Below are positions 41,838-50,572 of a stretch of 64,000 bases of DNA, in pieces. The DNA is from Alicycliphilus denitrificans_A (GTDB taxonomy: Bacteria; Pseudomonadota; Gammaproteobacteria; Burkholderiales; Burkholderiaceae_C). The stretch covers positions 744,001 through 808,000 of the forward strand of contig NZ_CP126238.1 of the NCBI RefSeq assembly GCF_044792555.1, in the 5' to 3' direction. How positions within the stretch are numbered: the first letter of the stretch is position 1; each line of letters starts with the position of its first letter. Below the pieces are notes generated by a model. It saw only the letters and a list, made by a program, of their open reading frames with translations. It was not told the DNA's origin and did not search any database. A program made the translations under genes and the position numbers.

Positions 41838-43748
41838 ATGTGTGGCATCTCCGGCATTTTCGATACGCAGGGCACAAGAGCCATTTCACGTGAGCTGATT
41901 TCACGCATCAACGACGCCCAGGCTCACCGTGGCCCCGATGAGAACGATGTGCACCTGGAGCCCGGCCTGGCGCTGGGTCATAGACGCCTGTCCGTGATCG
42001 ACCTGGCAGCAGGCCAGCAGCCCTTGTTCAACGACAAGGGTGCGGTGGGTATAGTTTTCAATGGTGAGATCTACAACTACCGCGACCTGACGGTCGAACT
42101 CCAGGAGTTGGGCTACCACTTCAGGACGCGCAGCGACACCGAAGTCATCGTGCATGCTTGGTCGGCCTGGGGTGAGGCCTGTGTGCATCGGTTGCGAGGT
42201 ATGTTCGCCTTCGCGCTGTGGGATCGCAATCGTCAAACCCTGTTTCTTGCTCGCGATCGTATGGGTGTCAAGCCTATGCACTACGCCTGGCTGCCGGACC
42301 GCAGTTTTATATTTGGCTCCGAGCTCAAGGTTTTGACTGCGCATCCAGGCTTTAAGCGTGACATTGATCCGCTGGCGGTGGAAGAGTATTTCACGTTGGG
42401 CTATGTCGCAGATCCGCGCTGCATCTATCGCAATGCCCATAAGCTGCCTGCGGGCCACACGCTCACGCTGCGCCGCGGCGCAGCGGGCCAGCCGGCGCCG
42501 CGGCGCTACTGGGATGTGCGCTTCACTAATGACAATACCATCACACTGCAAGATGCGCAGGCCGAGCTGCGTGACCGCGTGCGCGAGTCGGTACGCCTGC
42601 GCATGATTGCCGACGTGCCGTTGGGCGCCTTTCTGTCTGGCGGTGTGGACTCTAGTGCCGTGGTGGCCACCATGGCGTGCCTGTCTAGCACGCCGGTGCA
42701 CACCTGCTCGATAGGCTTTGACGATCCTCGATTCGACGAATCAAACTATGCTCTGCTGGTGGCCGACCGCTATCGTACGGACCATAGGCTTGATGTTGTC
42801 AACAGTGATGACTTTGATCTGATCGATACGCTGGCCTGGCTCTATGACGAGCCCTTTGCCGACAGCTCGGCCATTCCCACCTACCGTGTCTGTCAGATGG
42901 CGAGAAAGTACGTCACCGTGGCTCTGTCTGGTGATGGAGGGGATGAGAGTCTCGGCGGTTATCGGCGTTACCGCATGCATCTCGGCGAGGAGGCTGTGCG
43001 TGGGCGCCTGCCGCTGGCCCTGCGTCGAGGCATGTTTGGTCCGCTGGGGCGATGGTATCCCAAAGCCGATTGGGCGCCGCGTTCGCTACGTGCCAAGACA
43101 ACCCTCCAGGCCCTGGCCATGGACAGCGTACAGGCTTATTGCCACAGCATGTCCCAGTTGCGTGACGACGAACGCCGGATGCTGTTCTCGCACGCTTTCC
43201 AAAGCAGTCTGGGGGGCTATGTTGCGCTCGAGGTGTTTCGCCAGCATGGCGCGCAGGCCCAGACCGAGGATCCCTTGGCCCTGATCCAGTACCTGGACTA
43301 CAAGACCTGGCTGGTGAGCGACATCAACACCAAGGTCGATCGTGCCAGTATGGCCCACTCCCTGGAGGTGCGCGAGCCGCTCATGGATCACCTACTGGTG
43401 GAGTGGCTGGCTACGCTGCCGAGCGACTTCAAGATCCGCGCAGGCCAGTCCAAGGCCATCTTCAAGCAGGCCTATGAACCTCTGCTGCCGCACGACGTGC
43501 TGTATCGATCGAAGATGGGCTTCTCGGTACCGCTGGCGACTTGGCTGCGCGGCCCCCTGAAAGATCGTGTGCGCTTGGCCCTGCTGGGAGAGCGTATGCG
43601 TGATTGCGGGTACTTCAACCCCATGGCCGTGCAGCGTTTGATTGACGAGCACAACAGTGGTTTGCGCGACCATGCTACTGTGCTGTGGATGTTGCTCATG
43701 TTTGAGGCCTTCCTGCGCCTGAACGATGGGGTAGCCTCCTATGGCTGA
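41838..43748 (+). CDS. XrtA-locus amidotransferase (asparagine synthase-like)
   Basis: This 636-residue protein has an N-terminal glutamine amidotransferase (Cys2 in MCGISGIF, then HRGPDENDVH) and an AsnB-type synthase domain with the pyrophosphate loop FLSGGVDSSAVVATM (about 257-271). The family is present in every well-formed exosortase A locus and is thought to amidate a sugar acid of the polymer, possibly the ManNAcA made by WecBC (inference). The start is ATG 41838, 2 bases after the xrtA stop; the end overlaps the next gene by 8 bases. Confidence 0.92.
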   Translation: MCGISGIFDTQGTRAISRELISRINDAQAHRGPDENDVHLEPGLALGHRRLSVIDLAAGQQPLFNDKGAVGIVFNGEIYNYRDLTVELQELGYHFRTRSDTEVIVHAWSAWGEACVHRLRGMFAFALWDRNRQTLFLARDRMGVKPMHYAWLPDRSFIFGSELKVLTAHPGFKRDIDPLAVEEYFTLGYVADPRCIYRNAHKLPAGHTLTLRRGAAGQPAPRRYWDVRFTNDNTITLQDAQAELRDRVRESVRLRMIADVPLGAFLSGGVDSSAVVATMACLSSTPVHTCSIGFDDPRFDESNYALLVADRYRTDHRLDVVNSDDFDLIDTLAWLYDEPFADSSAIPTYRVCQMARKYVTVALSGDGGDESLGGYRRYRMHLGEEAVRGRLPLALRRGMFGPLGRWYPKADWAPRSLRAKTTLQALAMDSVQAYCHSMSQLRDDERRMLFSHAFQSSLGGYVALEVFRQHGAQAQTEDPLALIQYLDYKTWLVSDINTKVDRASMAHSLEVREPLMDHLLVEWLATLPSDFKIRAGQSKAIFKQAYEPLLPHDVLYRSKMGFSVPLATWLRGPLKDRVRLALLGERMRDCGYFNPMAVQRLIDEHNSGLRDHATVLWMLLMFEAFLRLNDGVASYG

Positions 43749-44895
43749 GTTGGGCCGCGTGCGCGTCATGCATGTGGTGCACAGCTTCGGCGTGGGCGGG
43801 CTGGAGAACGTCATCGTGCAACTCATCAATCGCCTGCCACCCACTCGCTTCGAGCACGTGGTGCTGGCACTGACGACCGTTAGCGATTTCCACCGGCGTA
43901 TCGTTCGCCCCGACGTGCGCTTCATCGAACTGCACAAGTCACCAGGCCATGCCGTGCCCTTGTATCCGCGACTATATCGTTTGTTGCGCGAACTGCGGCC
44001 GGACGTGCTGCACACCTGCAACCTCGCCGCGCTGGAGATAGTGCCCCTGGCGTGGTTGGCATGCGTACCGCTGCGTGTGCATGCTGAGCATGGCTGGGAT
44101 GCACATGACCCTCAGGGCCGCAACCCGCGCTACCAGCGCCTGCGCCGCCTGTACAGGCCCTTCGTGAGTCACTACGTGGCCGTTTCGCGCGATCTGGATG
44201 ACTACCTTGGCCGTGCCGTGGGTGTGCCAGCCCGGCGGCGAAGCCTCGTCGCTAACGGCGTGGACACCGATACTTTCGCGCCGGTGCATGGCGTGCCTGG
44301 CACGGTGCCAGGCTGCCCCTTTGAACCTGGAAAGCATTGGTTGGTGGGCACGGTGGGCCGCATGCAGACCGTGAAAAACCAACCCCTGCTGGCGCATGCC
44401 TTCGTGTGCGCCTTGCAGAGCTATCCTGCCATGCGCGATACCGCGCGCCTGGTCATCGTGGGCGAAGGCCCACTGCGCGTCGATGTTGAGCGCGTGCTGG
44501 CCGATGCTGGCATGACCGAACTGGCCTGGTTGCCAGGCGTACGCGATGACGTGGCCGATGTGCTGCGCTTGCTCAACCTGTTCGTCCTGCCTTCGCAGGC
44601 CGAGGGCACGTCGTGCACGCTGCAGGAGGCTATGGCCAGCGGTCTACCCGTGGTGGCCACAGCCGTAGGTGGCACGCCTGACCTTGTGCAGGAGGGTATT
44701 ACCGGACACCTAGTGCCGCAGGACGACGCGCAGGCATTGGTCGATGCCATGGTGCGCGCCTTCAATGAGCGCGACGTTTGCGCTAGCCAGGGCCAGGCGG
44801 GGCGGGAGCACGCCTTGCGCCACTTTGCCATCAGCACCATGGTGCGGCAGTATCAACAACTGTTCGATCCGCTGGCGGGCCGGGGTTCCTCCTGA
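43741..44895 (+). CDS. Glycosyltransferase, exosortase A locus (second)
   Basis: This 384-residue GT4 enzyme opens with VRVMHVVHSFGVGGLENVIV, a pattern of PEP-CTERM/EpsH1-associated sugar transferases (stp2-like). The acceptor half ends near residue 170; the donor half has GTVGRMQTVKNQPLL, VIVGEGPLRVDVERVL and FVLPSQAEGTSCTLQEAMAS, in which the E-x7-E-type pair lies. The start is ATG 43741, coupled to the amidotransferase. The next gene starts 2 bases after its stop. Confidence 0.9.
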   Translation: MAELGRVRVMHVVHSFGVGGLENVIVQLINRLPPTRFEHVVLALTTVSDFHRRIVRPDVRFIELHKSPGHAVPLYPRLYRLLRELRPDVLHTCNLAALEIVPLAWLACVPLRVHAEHGWDAHDPQGRNPRYQRLRRLYRPFVSHYVAVSRDLDDYLGRAVGVPARRRSLVANGVDTDTFAPVHGVPGTVPGCPFEPGKHWLVGTVGRMQTVKNQPLLAHAFVCALQSYPAMRDTARLVIVGEGPLRVDVERVLADAGMTELAWLPGVRDDVADVLRLLNLFVLPSQAEGTSCTLQEAMASGLPVVATAVGGTPDLVQEGITGHLVPQDDAQALVDAMVRAFNERDVCASQGQAGREHALRHFAISTMVRQYQQLFDPLAGRGSS

Positions 44896-44896
44896 T

Positions 44897-46051
44897 ATGC
44901 GCATTCTTTACCACCACCGTACCGCCTCGAAAGACGGCCAAGCTGTGCACATCGAAGAAATGATTGATGCCATGCGCGCCCTGGGGCATGAGGTGAAGGT
45001 GGTCGCACCACTGGTGAACCAGGGGGCGGGCCGCATGGGCGGGGGCGTGGACTGGGTACACCGCCTCAAGGCCATGCTGCCCAAGGCCGTCTACGAACTC
45101 ATGGAACTGGCTTACAGCGTGGTGGCCTACCGCAATCTCATGGCCGCTGCGCATGACTTCAAGCCCGACGTGATCTATGAGCGCTACAACCTGTTCCTGC
45201 TGGCTGGCCTCATGGCCAAGCGTAGCCTGGGGGTGCCCCTGTTGCTGGAGGTCAACGCACCGTTGGTTTTCGAACGATCGCAGCACAGTGGCGGCCTGGC
45301 TTTGACATCCTTGGCGCGGTGGGCCGAAGGCCGGGCCTGGCAGGGGGCCGACGCAGTACTTCCGGTCACGGTCGTGCTGGCCGGATATGTTCGGGCCTAT
45401 GGCGTGCCGCCTGAGCGCATCCACGTCATTCCTAACGGCATCAACCGCGCACACTTTGCCAATGCCCCCAGCACCGCCAAAGCAAAGGCCGCTTTAGGTT
45501 TGCAGGGCCGGGTGGTGCTCGGCTTCACCGGTTTTGTACGTGACTGGCACGGCGTGGATCGCATCGTCGACTGGATGGGCAGCCCTGGGGCTCCCAAGAA
45601 TACTCATCTGCTGGTGGTGGGCGACGGCCCGGTGCGCGCCGAGCTCGAAGCACAGGCGCGCCATCTTGGGCTGGCAGAGCGCGTTACCTTTACCGGTGTG
45701 ATTCACCGCGACCGAGTGCCAGCCCAAGTGGCCGCCTTCGATATCGCCCTGCAGCCTGCGGTCACACCCTACGCCTCCCCTCTCAAGCTTATGGAGTACC
45801 TGGTGCTGGGCAAGGCTGTGATCGCCCCGGCTACCCCCAACCTGCAGGAAGTGCTCTGCGACGGGGTCAATGCCCTGCTATTTGATGAAACCCAGGCGGG
45901 CTCCCTGGAAGACGCGCTGAGTCGCCTGTGCAGTGACGGTGCTTTGCGCGAGCGCTTGGCCCAGGGTGCGACCGACACCATCGACCGCCTAGAGCTGACC
46001 TGGCTGGGCAATGCGCGCAAGGTACTTCGTTTGATGGGAGTGTCGGCATGA
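44897..46051 (+). CDS. Glycosyltransferase family 4 (third)
   Basis: This 384-residue GT-B enzyme shows MRILYHHRTASKDGQAVHIE at its start, HVIPNGINRAHF in the interdomain region, LLVVGDGPVRAELEAQA, and the donor-site SPLKLMEYLVLGKAVIAP. The residues before the glycine-rich start (44744-44896, open in frame) are not part of the fold, so ATG 44897 is the start. The stop overlaps the next ATG by 4 bases. The donor sugar is unknown; mannose is possible given manC. Confidence 0.9.
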   Translation: MRILYHHRTASKDGQAVHIEEMIDAMRALGHEVKVVAPLVNQGAGRMGGGVDWVHRLKAMLPKAVYELMELAYSVVAYRNLMAAAHDFKPDVIYERYNLFLLAGLMAKRSLGVPLLLEVNAPLVFERSQHSGGLALTSLARWAEGRAWQGADAVLPVTVVLAGYVRAYGVPPERIHVIPNGINRAHFANAPSTAKAKAALGLQGRVVLGFTGFVRDWHGVDRIVDWMGSPGAPKNTHLLVVGDGPVRAELEAQARHLGLAERVTFTGVIHRDRVPAQVAAFDIALQPAVTPYASPLKLMEYLVLGKAVIAPATPNLQEVLCDGVNALLFDETQAGSLEDALSRLCSDGALRERLAQGATDTIDRLELTWLGNARKVLRLMGVSA

Positions 46052-47262
46052 AGGTCTTGCTTTTTTCCAGCCTTTACCCCAGCGCGGCACGGCCCATCCA
46101 CGGTATCTTCGTGGAAACACGGCTGCGTGAACTGCTTAAGACGGGCGAGGTGCAGGCCAAGGTGGTGGCGCCCGTGCCGTGGTTTCCTTTCAAGGCCACG
46201 CGCTTTGGTGAATACGCGTTGTTCGCGGCCACGCCATATGTGGAACAGCGCAACGGTGTGGAGGTGCATCATCCACGCTACCTGCTGTTGCCGAAGGTGG
46301 GCATGCATCTGGCCCCTTATGCCATGGCGCTGGGTGCCTTGCCCGCCATTCGTCGGCTGCAGCGCCAGGGTTTCGACTTCGATCTCATTGACGCCCACTA
46401 CTATTACCCCGACGGGGTGGCTGCCGCGTTGCTCGCCAAGTGGCTGGGTAGACCCTTTGTGGTGACTGCGCGCGGAACCGACCTCAATCTCATCCCGCAG
46501 TACCCGTTTCCGCGCAGGCTGATCCTGCAGGCTGCTGAACAGGCCAGTGCCTCGATTGGCGTGTGCCAGGCGCTCATGGATACCTTGGGCGATCTGGGTG
46601 CTGACCGCACCAAGCTCAACACCTTACGCAACGGCGTGGATCTGGAGCGATTTGAGCCTGAAGACCGCTCTGAAGCGCGTCAGCGCCTGGGTTTGCCTGT
46701 GCAGGGGCACTACTTGTTGTCGGTCGGGCACTTGATTGAGCGCAAGGGCCACCACATTGCTATCGAAGCCCTGCCTTACTTGCCTGGCGTGACACTGCTG
46801 ATTGCTGGTGCTGGCCCGGATGAGGGTACCCTGAAAAATCTGGCCAGGCGTCTGGGGGTGGCCGAGCGCGTGCGCTGGGCGGGCGTGGTTTCCCAAGCCG
46901 AACTCAAGTGGTGGTACAGCGCGGCTGACGCGCTGACCTTGTGCAGCAGCCGTGAGGGCTGGGCCAATGTGCTGTTGGAGGCCATGGCCTGCGGCACACC
47001 AGTGGTAGCGACCGACATCTGGGGCACGCCCGAGGTCGTGAGTACCCCCGCAGCCGGTGTGCTCATGGCCCGCCGCGACGCCCAGGCCCTGGCCGCGGCC
47101 TGGGGGCGGCTGCACAGCCAACTGCCTGTGCGAGAGGCAACACGAGCTCATGCCGAGGTGTTCTCCTGGGACGCGACTACCCAGGGGCAGTTGCAGCTGT
47201 TCAAGAAGGTTGTCGATGCTTGGGCATGCAAGCGGTGTGTATTTCGTGGCGATACGACTTGA
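46048..47262 (+). CDS. Glycosyltransferase family 4 (fourth)
   Basis: This 404-residue GT-B enzyme opens with MKVLLFSSLYPSAARPIHGI and has the acceptor-side VETRLRELLKTGEVQAKVVA, the hinge TLRNGVDLERFEP and the donor block LCSSREGWANVLLEAMACG, with the nucleotide-binding acid. The family member normally follows the third glycosyltransferase in exosortase A loci. It is the last gene before a 396-base gap, so the operon may end here. Confidence 0.9.
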   Translation: MKVLLFSSLYPSAARPIHGIFVETRLRELLKTGEVQAKVVAPVPWFPFKATRFGEYALFAATPYVEQRNGVEVHHPRYLLLPKVGMHLAPYAMALGALPAIRRLQRQGFDFDLIDAHYYYPDGVAAALLAKWLGRPFVVTARGTDLNLIPQYPFPRRLILQAAEQASASIGVCQALMDTLGDLGADRTKLNTLRNGVDLERFEPEDRSEARQRLGLPVQGHYLLSVGHLIERKGHHIAIEALPYLPGVTLLIAGAGPDEGTLKNLARRLGVAERVRWAGVVSQAELKWWYSAADALTLCSSREGWANVLLEAMACGTPVVATDIWGTPEVVSTPAAGVLMARRDAQALAAAWGRLHSQLPVREATRAHAEVFSWDATTQGQLQLFKKVVDAWACKRCVFRGDTT

Positions 47263-47658
47263 CTCATGAGTCGGCCTTGATGGCATGCAGCGCTTTGAGC
47301 GGGTGATGGCCAGTGGGCAATTCGAGGATGTGGCGTGCAAAGCGACCGGGTCAACCACAAGATGCAAGAGACAGAATTGATGATCTACTGGCATAGGACG
47401 AGGCGGTGTCTCGCCTGTCCGCAACCGATATCGATTTGAAGATTGCCAATAGTTGTATTTCGGCCTATTGAGCATGAACGTAGGGAGGCGGAATTGGAAG
47501 CGTTGATTTTGCTGATCGACATGGGCGTTATGTTCTATCTATGCTGGCGACTATTTCGTAGCAAGGACAGTCAGGATGTCGACCTGGGCTTTCTGCGCTA
47601 TGAAAAAACGGATCCTCCGCGCTGATTTGCTGCTCTACCCCACTACGCACACACCGAT
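47263..47658. other. 396-bp gap without a recognised gene
   Basis: The stretch has several short open frames. The longest is a 60-codon frame at 47443-47625 that begins with TTG and encodes one hydrophobic helix (ALILLIDMGVMFYLCWRLFR) and an acidic tail. It has no ribosome-binding site and I recognise no family. It could be a small membrane protein or a decayed gene. No palindrome or T tract marking a terminator is evident. Confidence 0.4.
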
Positions 47659-48990
47659 ATGCGTGATCTGGCTTTTGCGCTGATGTTGCTCGCTGTGTTC
47701 CCCTTGGCGTTAGCGCGGCCTTTTAATGCCTACCTTTTGTGGGGCTGGACCGGAATGCTGGCGCCCACCACATATTTCTATGGTTTCATGGTGGGGGCTC
47801 GGGTCAATTTCGTGTGCGCCATACTCACCTTGGCGTTGCTCTTGCTGGGGCGTGTGCCATGGCGCAATTACCAATACAACACCGTGACCTGGCTCTATCT
47901 GTTGTTGGCGATCCATGCCACGTTGGCGTTCTGGTTTGGATATGCCGGCAACCCTGACAACGCACAGTACTACGAGATTCTGCTAAAGGGCCTGCTGTTC
48001 TCCATGATCATGCCCTTCTTCGTGCGCGAGCGTGTGCATTTTCACGCCATGTTTATCGTTATTGCTCTAGGGCTGGGGGTTCATGGCGTGCTCAATGGAG
48101 CCAAAACTTTGCTGTCCTTGGGTGGGCATCGCATGCTGGGGCCCGAGGGGACGATGCTGACCGACCGTAACCATCTCTCTACCGTTTTGGCCTTGATTCT
48201 GCCAATACTCCTGTATTTGCATACCTATGCCGCTCACCGCGTGATCCGTCTTGGCTACCTAGGTGCCTTCTGCGTAGTGGTGCTAGCTATTCTTGGCGGT
48301 GGCTCGCGTGCAGGCTTCATTGCGGTTTCGGTGGTTGGCTTATGGCTCATCTTGACCACCCGACGCAAAGGGCTGGCGTTTCTTCTCGTGACAGCAGCAG
48401 TGTTGAGTTTTTTGGCTTTCGCGCCTGCAGATATTACCGAGCGTATGTCCACCATCAAAGAGGCGGAAGAAGATAGATCCTTTATGGGGCGGGTATATGC
48501 CTGGAGGGTCAGTTCAGCCATCGCCTTGGCCAATCCGGTCTTTGGCGGGGGGTTTCATGCGGTGCAGGTTCAGGATATCTGGGATAGCTTCAAATCCTCC
48601 CCGGGGCTGCTAGGTTTCATGAACTTGCCTGTTCCTGAGTTTGCGGCCAAGGCTGCACACAGCATCTATTTTGAAGTGATGGGTGATCTGGGTTTTGTAG
48701 GTCTTGGGATTTTTTTATTCATTCTTCTGCGGTCACTGAGGAGCCGGCAGGTGATTAAGCGCGCTACGGCCCAGCTTGGCTTGCCATACCAATGGGCGAG
48801 TGATATGGCCGACATGCTCATGCTGGCGGTGTTGGCTTATATGGTGGGTGGCGCGTCGGTCAGTGTGGGCTACCTTGAAGTGATCTATATGGTCGTCATG
48901 CTTATGGAGCTGCTGCGTCAGCATGTGGCGCGAGCCCTGGATGGCCCCATACGCAAAATATCGGCATCAGATGTTGGAGGGAAGGCGTGA
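47659..48990 (+). CDS. Exosortase A-associated O-antigen ligase/polymerase-like protein
   Basis: This 443-residue polytopic membrane protein has about 11 helices and the Wzy/WaaL-type pattern: MLTDRNHLSTVLALILP in a periplasmic loop, GGGSRAGFIAV, and the large loop VYAWRVSSAIALANPVFGGG then FHAVQ near residues 275-300, where the catalytic His/Arg of this superfamily sit. It resembles the 'putative O-glycosylation ligase' of exosortase A loci and would polymerise the repeat units or transfer them (inference). The start is ATG 47659. Confidence 0.87.
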   Translation: MRDLAFALMLLAVFPLALARPFNAYLLWGWTGMLAPTTYFYGFMVGARVNFVCAILTLALLLLGRVPWRNYQYNTVTWLYLLLAIHATLAFWFGYAGNPDNAQYYEILLKGLLFSMIMPFFVRERVHFHAMFIVIALGLGVHGVLNGAKTLLSLGGHRMLGPEGTMLTDRNHLSTVLALILPILLYLHTYAAHRVIRLGYLGAFCVVVLAILGGGSRAGFIAVSVVGLWLILTTRRKGLAFLLVTAAVLSFLAFAPADITERMSTIKEAEEDRSFMGRVYAWRVSSAIALANPVFGGGFHAVQVQDIWDSFKSSPGLLGFMNLPVPEFAAKAAHSIYFEVMGDLGFVGLGIFLFILLRSLRSRQVIKRATAQLGLPYQWASDMADMLMLAVLAYMVGGASVSVGYLEVIYMVVMLMELLRQHVARALDGPIRKISASDVGGKA

Positions 48991-49427
48991 TCTCGAGGCT
49001 GGTGCTGCAATTTTTACCCAAAGACAAGCTGTTTCACATAAGGTTGCGCAGCAATGCGACCTGACGCCTCCCGCACTTCACATCATGGGCCAAGCGTGAT
49101 TGGCACAAGTGCTATCAATTGATGCGCAATTTACTGACCGAGCCGTTGCAGATGCCGGAGACGGCACTGTGAGTGGGGGTGGGTGCAAAAAATGATCCCA
49201 GGCAGTTCTACTTTGCGATGCTACTGGTGGTTGAGTTGAGTGAGTGGCTTGACCATCAGAGTTCCATTGATCGAGTTCGGAGCGCGTGTTCAAACGAGTG
49301 GACTCGTCTCTTTTGAAGTGACTGCCTGAGACCTTTGGTACTGCCTTGGGATATTGGGAGGTCAAGGGTGCCGCTGATGGCGAGTAGGGATGAAGTGGCT
49401 CAGATAGTCAGAGAAGGAATCCATTCG
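48991..49427. other. 437-bp gap without a recognised gene; possible gene relic
   Basis: No open frame looks like a known protein. Two in-frame stretches with coding-like codon use end in stops: one ending about 49171 reads RDWHKCYQLMRNLLTEPLQM then PETAL-stop, and one near 49205-49317 reads FYFAMLLVVELSEWLDHQ and on to a stop. They have no starts, so this may be the tail of one or two decayed genes. The last part (49400-49427) is the wecB leader with GAGAAGGA. Confidence 0.4.
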
Positions 49428-50564
49428 ATGAAAGTGATGCTTGTTTTTGGCACACGCCCCGAAGCGATAAAACTCGCGCCGTTAGTGAAGTCGCTGCAGG
49501 CGTGCGCACCTGCCTTGGAAACCGTAGTGTGCGTGACTGCTCAGCACAGGGAGATGCTTGACCAAGTGCTCCAATTGTTCGATATCGTTCCTGAACACGA
49601 TTTGAACATCATGAAGCCGGGGCAAGATCTGTTCGACATCACATGCGGGATTCTTGCCGGGCTCAAGCCTGTACTGCAGGCCGAGAGACCGGATCTGGTT
49701 TTGGTTCATGGTGATACGACAACGACATTGGCGGCCAGCTTAGCGGCTTACTATGCGGGGGTTCCGGTGGGACATGTGGAAGCCGGTCTTCGTACCGGCA
49801 ACAAACATGCACCGTTCCCCGAAGAGATCAATCGTCAGCTTACGGGCGCTATCGCCGACTTGCACTTTGCACCCACCGACGCAGCACGTGCCAATTTGCT
49901 GCGCGAAGGGGTCAGTCAGGAATGTATCCACGTCACCGGAAATACGGTTATCGATGCGCTACTGTCTGTGGTGGAGCAGCTGCAGCATAACGAATCCTTG
50001 CGTACTGAACTTGAGCAAAGGTTCGCGTTTCTTGATGCAGGCAAGCGCCTGATCCTGGTGACTGGTCATCGTCGAGAGAGCTTTGGCGAAGGGTTTGAGC
50101 AAATCTGCCAGGCATTGGTCGACATTGCAGCCAGTGAGCCCAGTGTTGAAGTGCTTTATCCAGTACACCTGAACCCTAATGTGCGCGAGCCGGTTACCAA
50201 GATTCTGGCAGCTCGGCACTTGAGCAATGTGCATTTGATCGACCCGGTGGACTACTTGCCATTTGTCTATCTTATGCACCGCTCCTTCCTCATCATCACC
50301 GACAGCGGAGGGGTGCAGGAGGAGGCCCCCTCACTGGGAAAGCCTGTTTTGGTGATGCGCGACATCACCGAACGTCCCGAGGCTGTAGCCGCTGGTACGG
50401 TGATGCTGGTAGGCACTTTGCGTGACCGTATCGTCAAGCAAACATTGCACTTGCTACACGATTCATTGGCGTACGCAACCATGTCGCAGGCGTACAACCC
50501 CTATGGCGATGGCAAGGCCGTCGGGCGTATCGTTAAGGCCATATTGGAATATGAGAAAAAGTGA
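49428..50564 (+). CDS. wecB: UDP-N-acetylglucosamine 2-epimerase (non-hydrolysing)
   Basis: This 378-residue enzyme interconverts UDP-GlcNAc and UDP-ManNAc. Visible blocks are MLVFGTRPEAIKLAPLV at the start, LVHGDTTTTLAASLAAYY, GHVEAGLRTG, LVTGHRRESFG and ITDSGGVQEEAPSLGKPVL, the active-site blocks of WecB. The start is ATG 49428; the open frame from 49335 has no homology. The next gene begins 8 bases after its stop. Together with wecC it makes UDP-ManNAcA, a likely acidic residue of the polymer. Confidence 0.95.
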   Translation: MKVMLVFGTRPEAIKLAPLVKSLQACAPALETVVCVTAQHREMLDQVLQLFDIVPEHDLNIMKPGQDLFDITCGILAGLKPVLQAERPDLVLVHGDTTTTLAASLAAYYAGVPVGHVEAGLRTGNKHAPFPEEINRQLTGAIADLHFAPTDAARANLLREGVSQECIHVTGNTVIDALLSVVEQLQHNESLRTELEQRFAFLDAGKRLILVTGHRRESFGEGFEQICQALVDIAASEPSVEVLYPVHLNPNVREPVTKILAARHLSNVHLIDPVDYLPFVYLMHRSFLIITDSGGVQEEAPSLGKPVLVMRDITERPEAVAAGTVMLVGTLRDRIVKQTLHLLHDSLAYATMSQAYNPYGDGKAVGRIVKAILEYEKK

Positions 50565-50572
50565 GGGGATTC

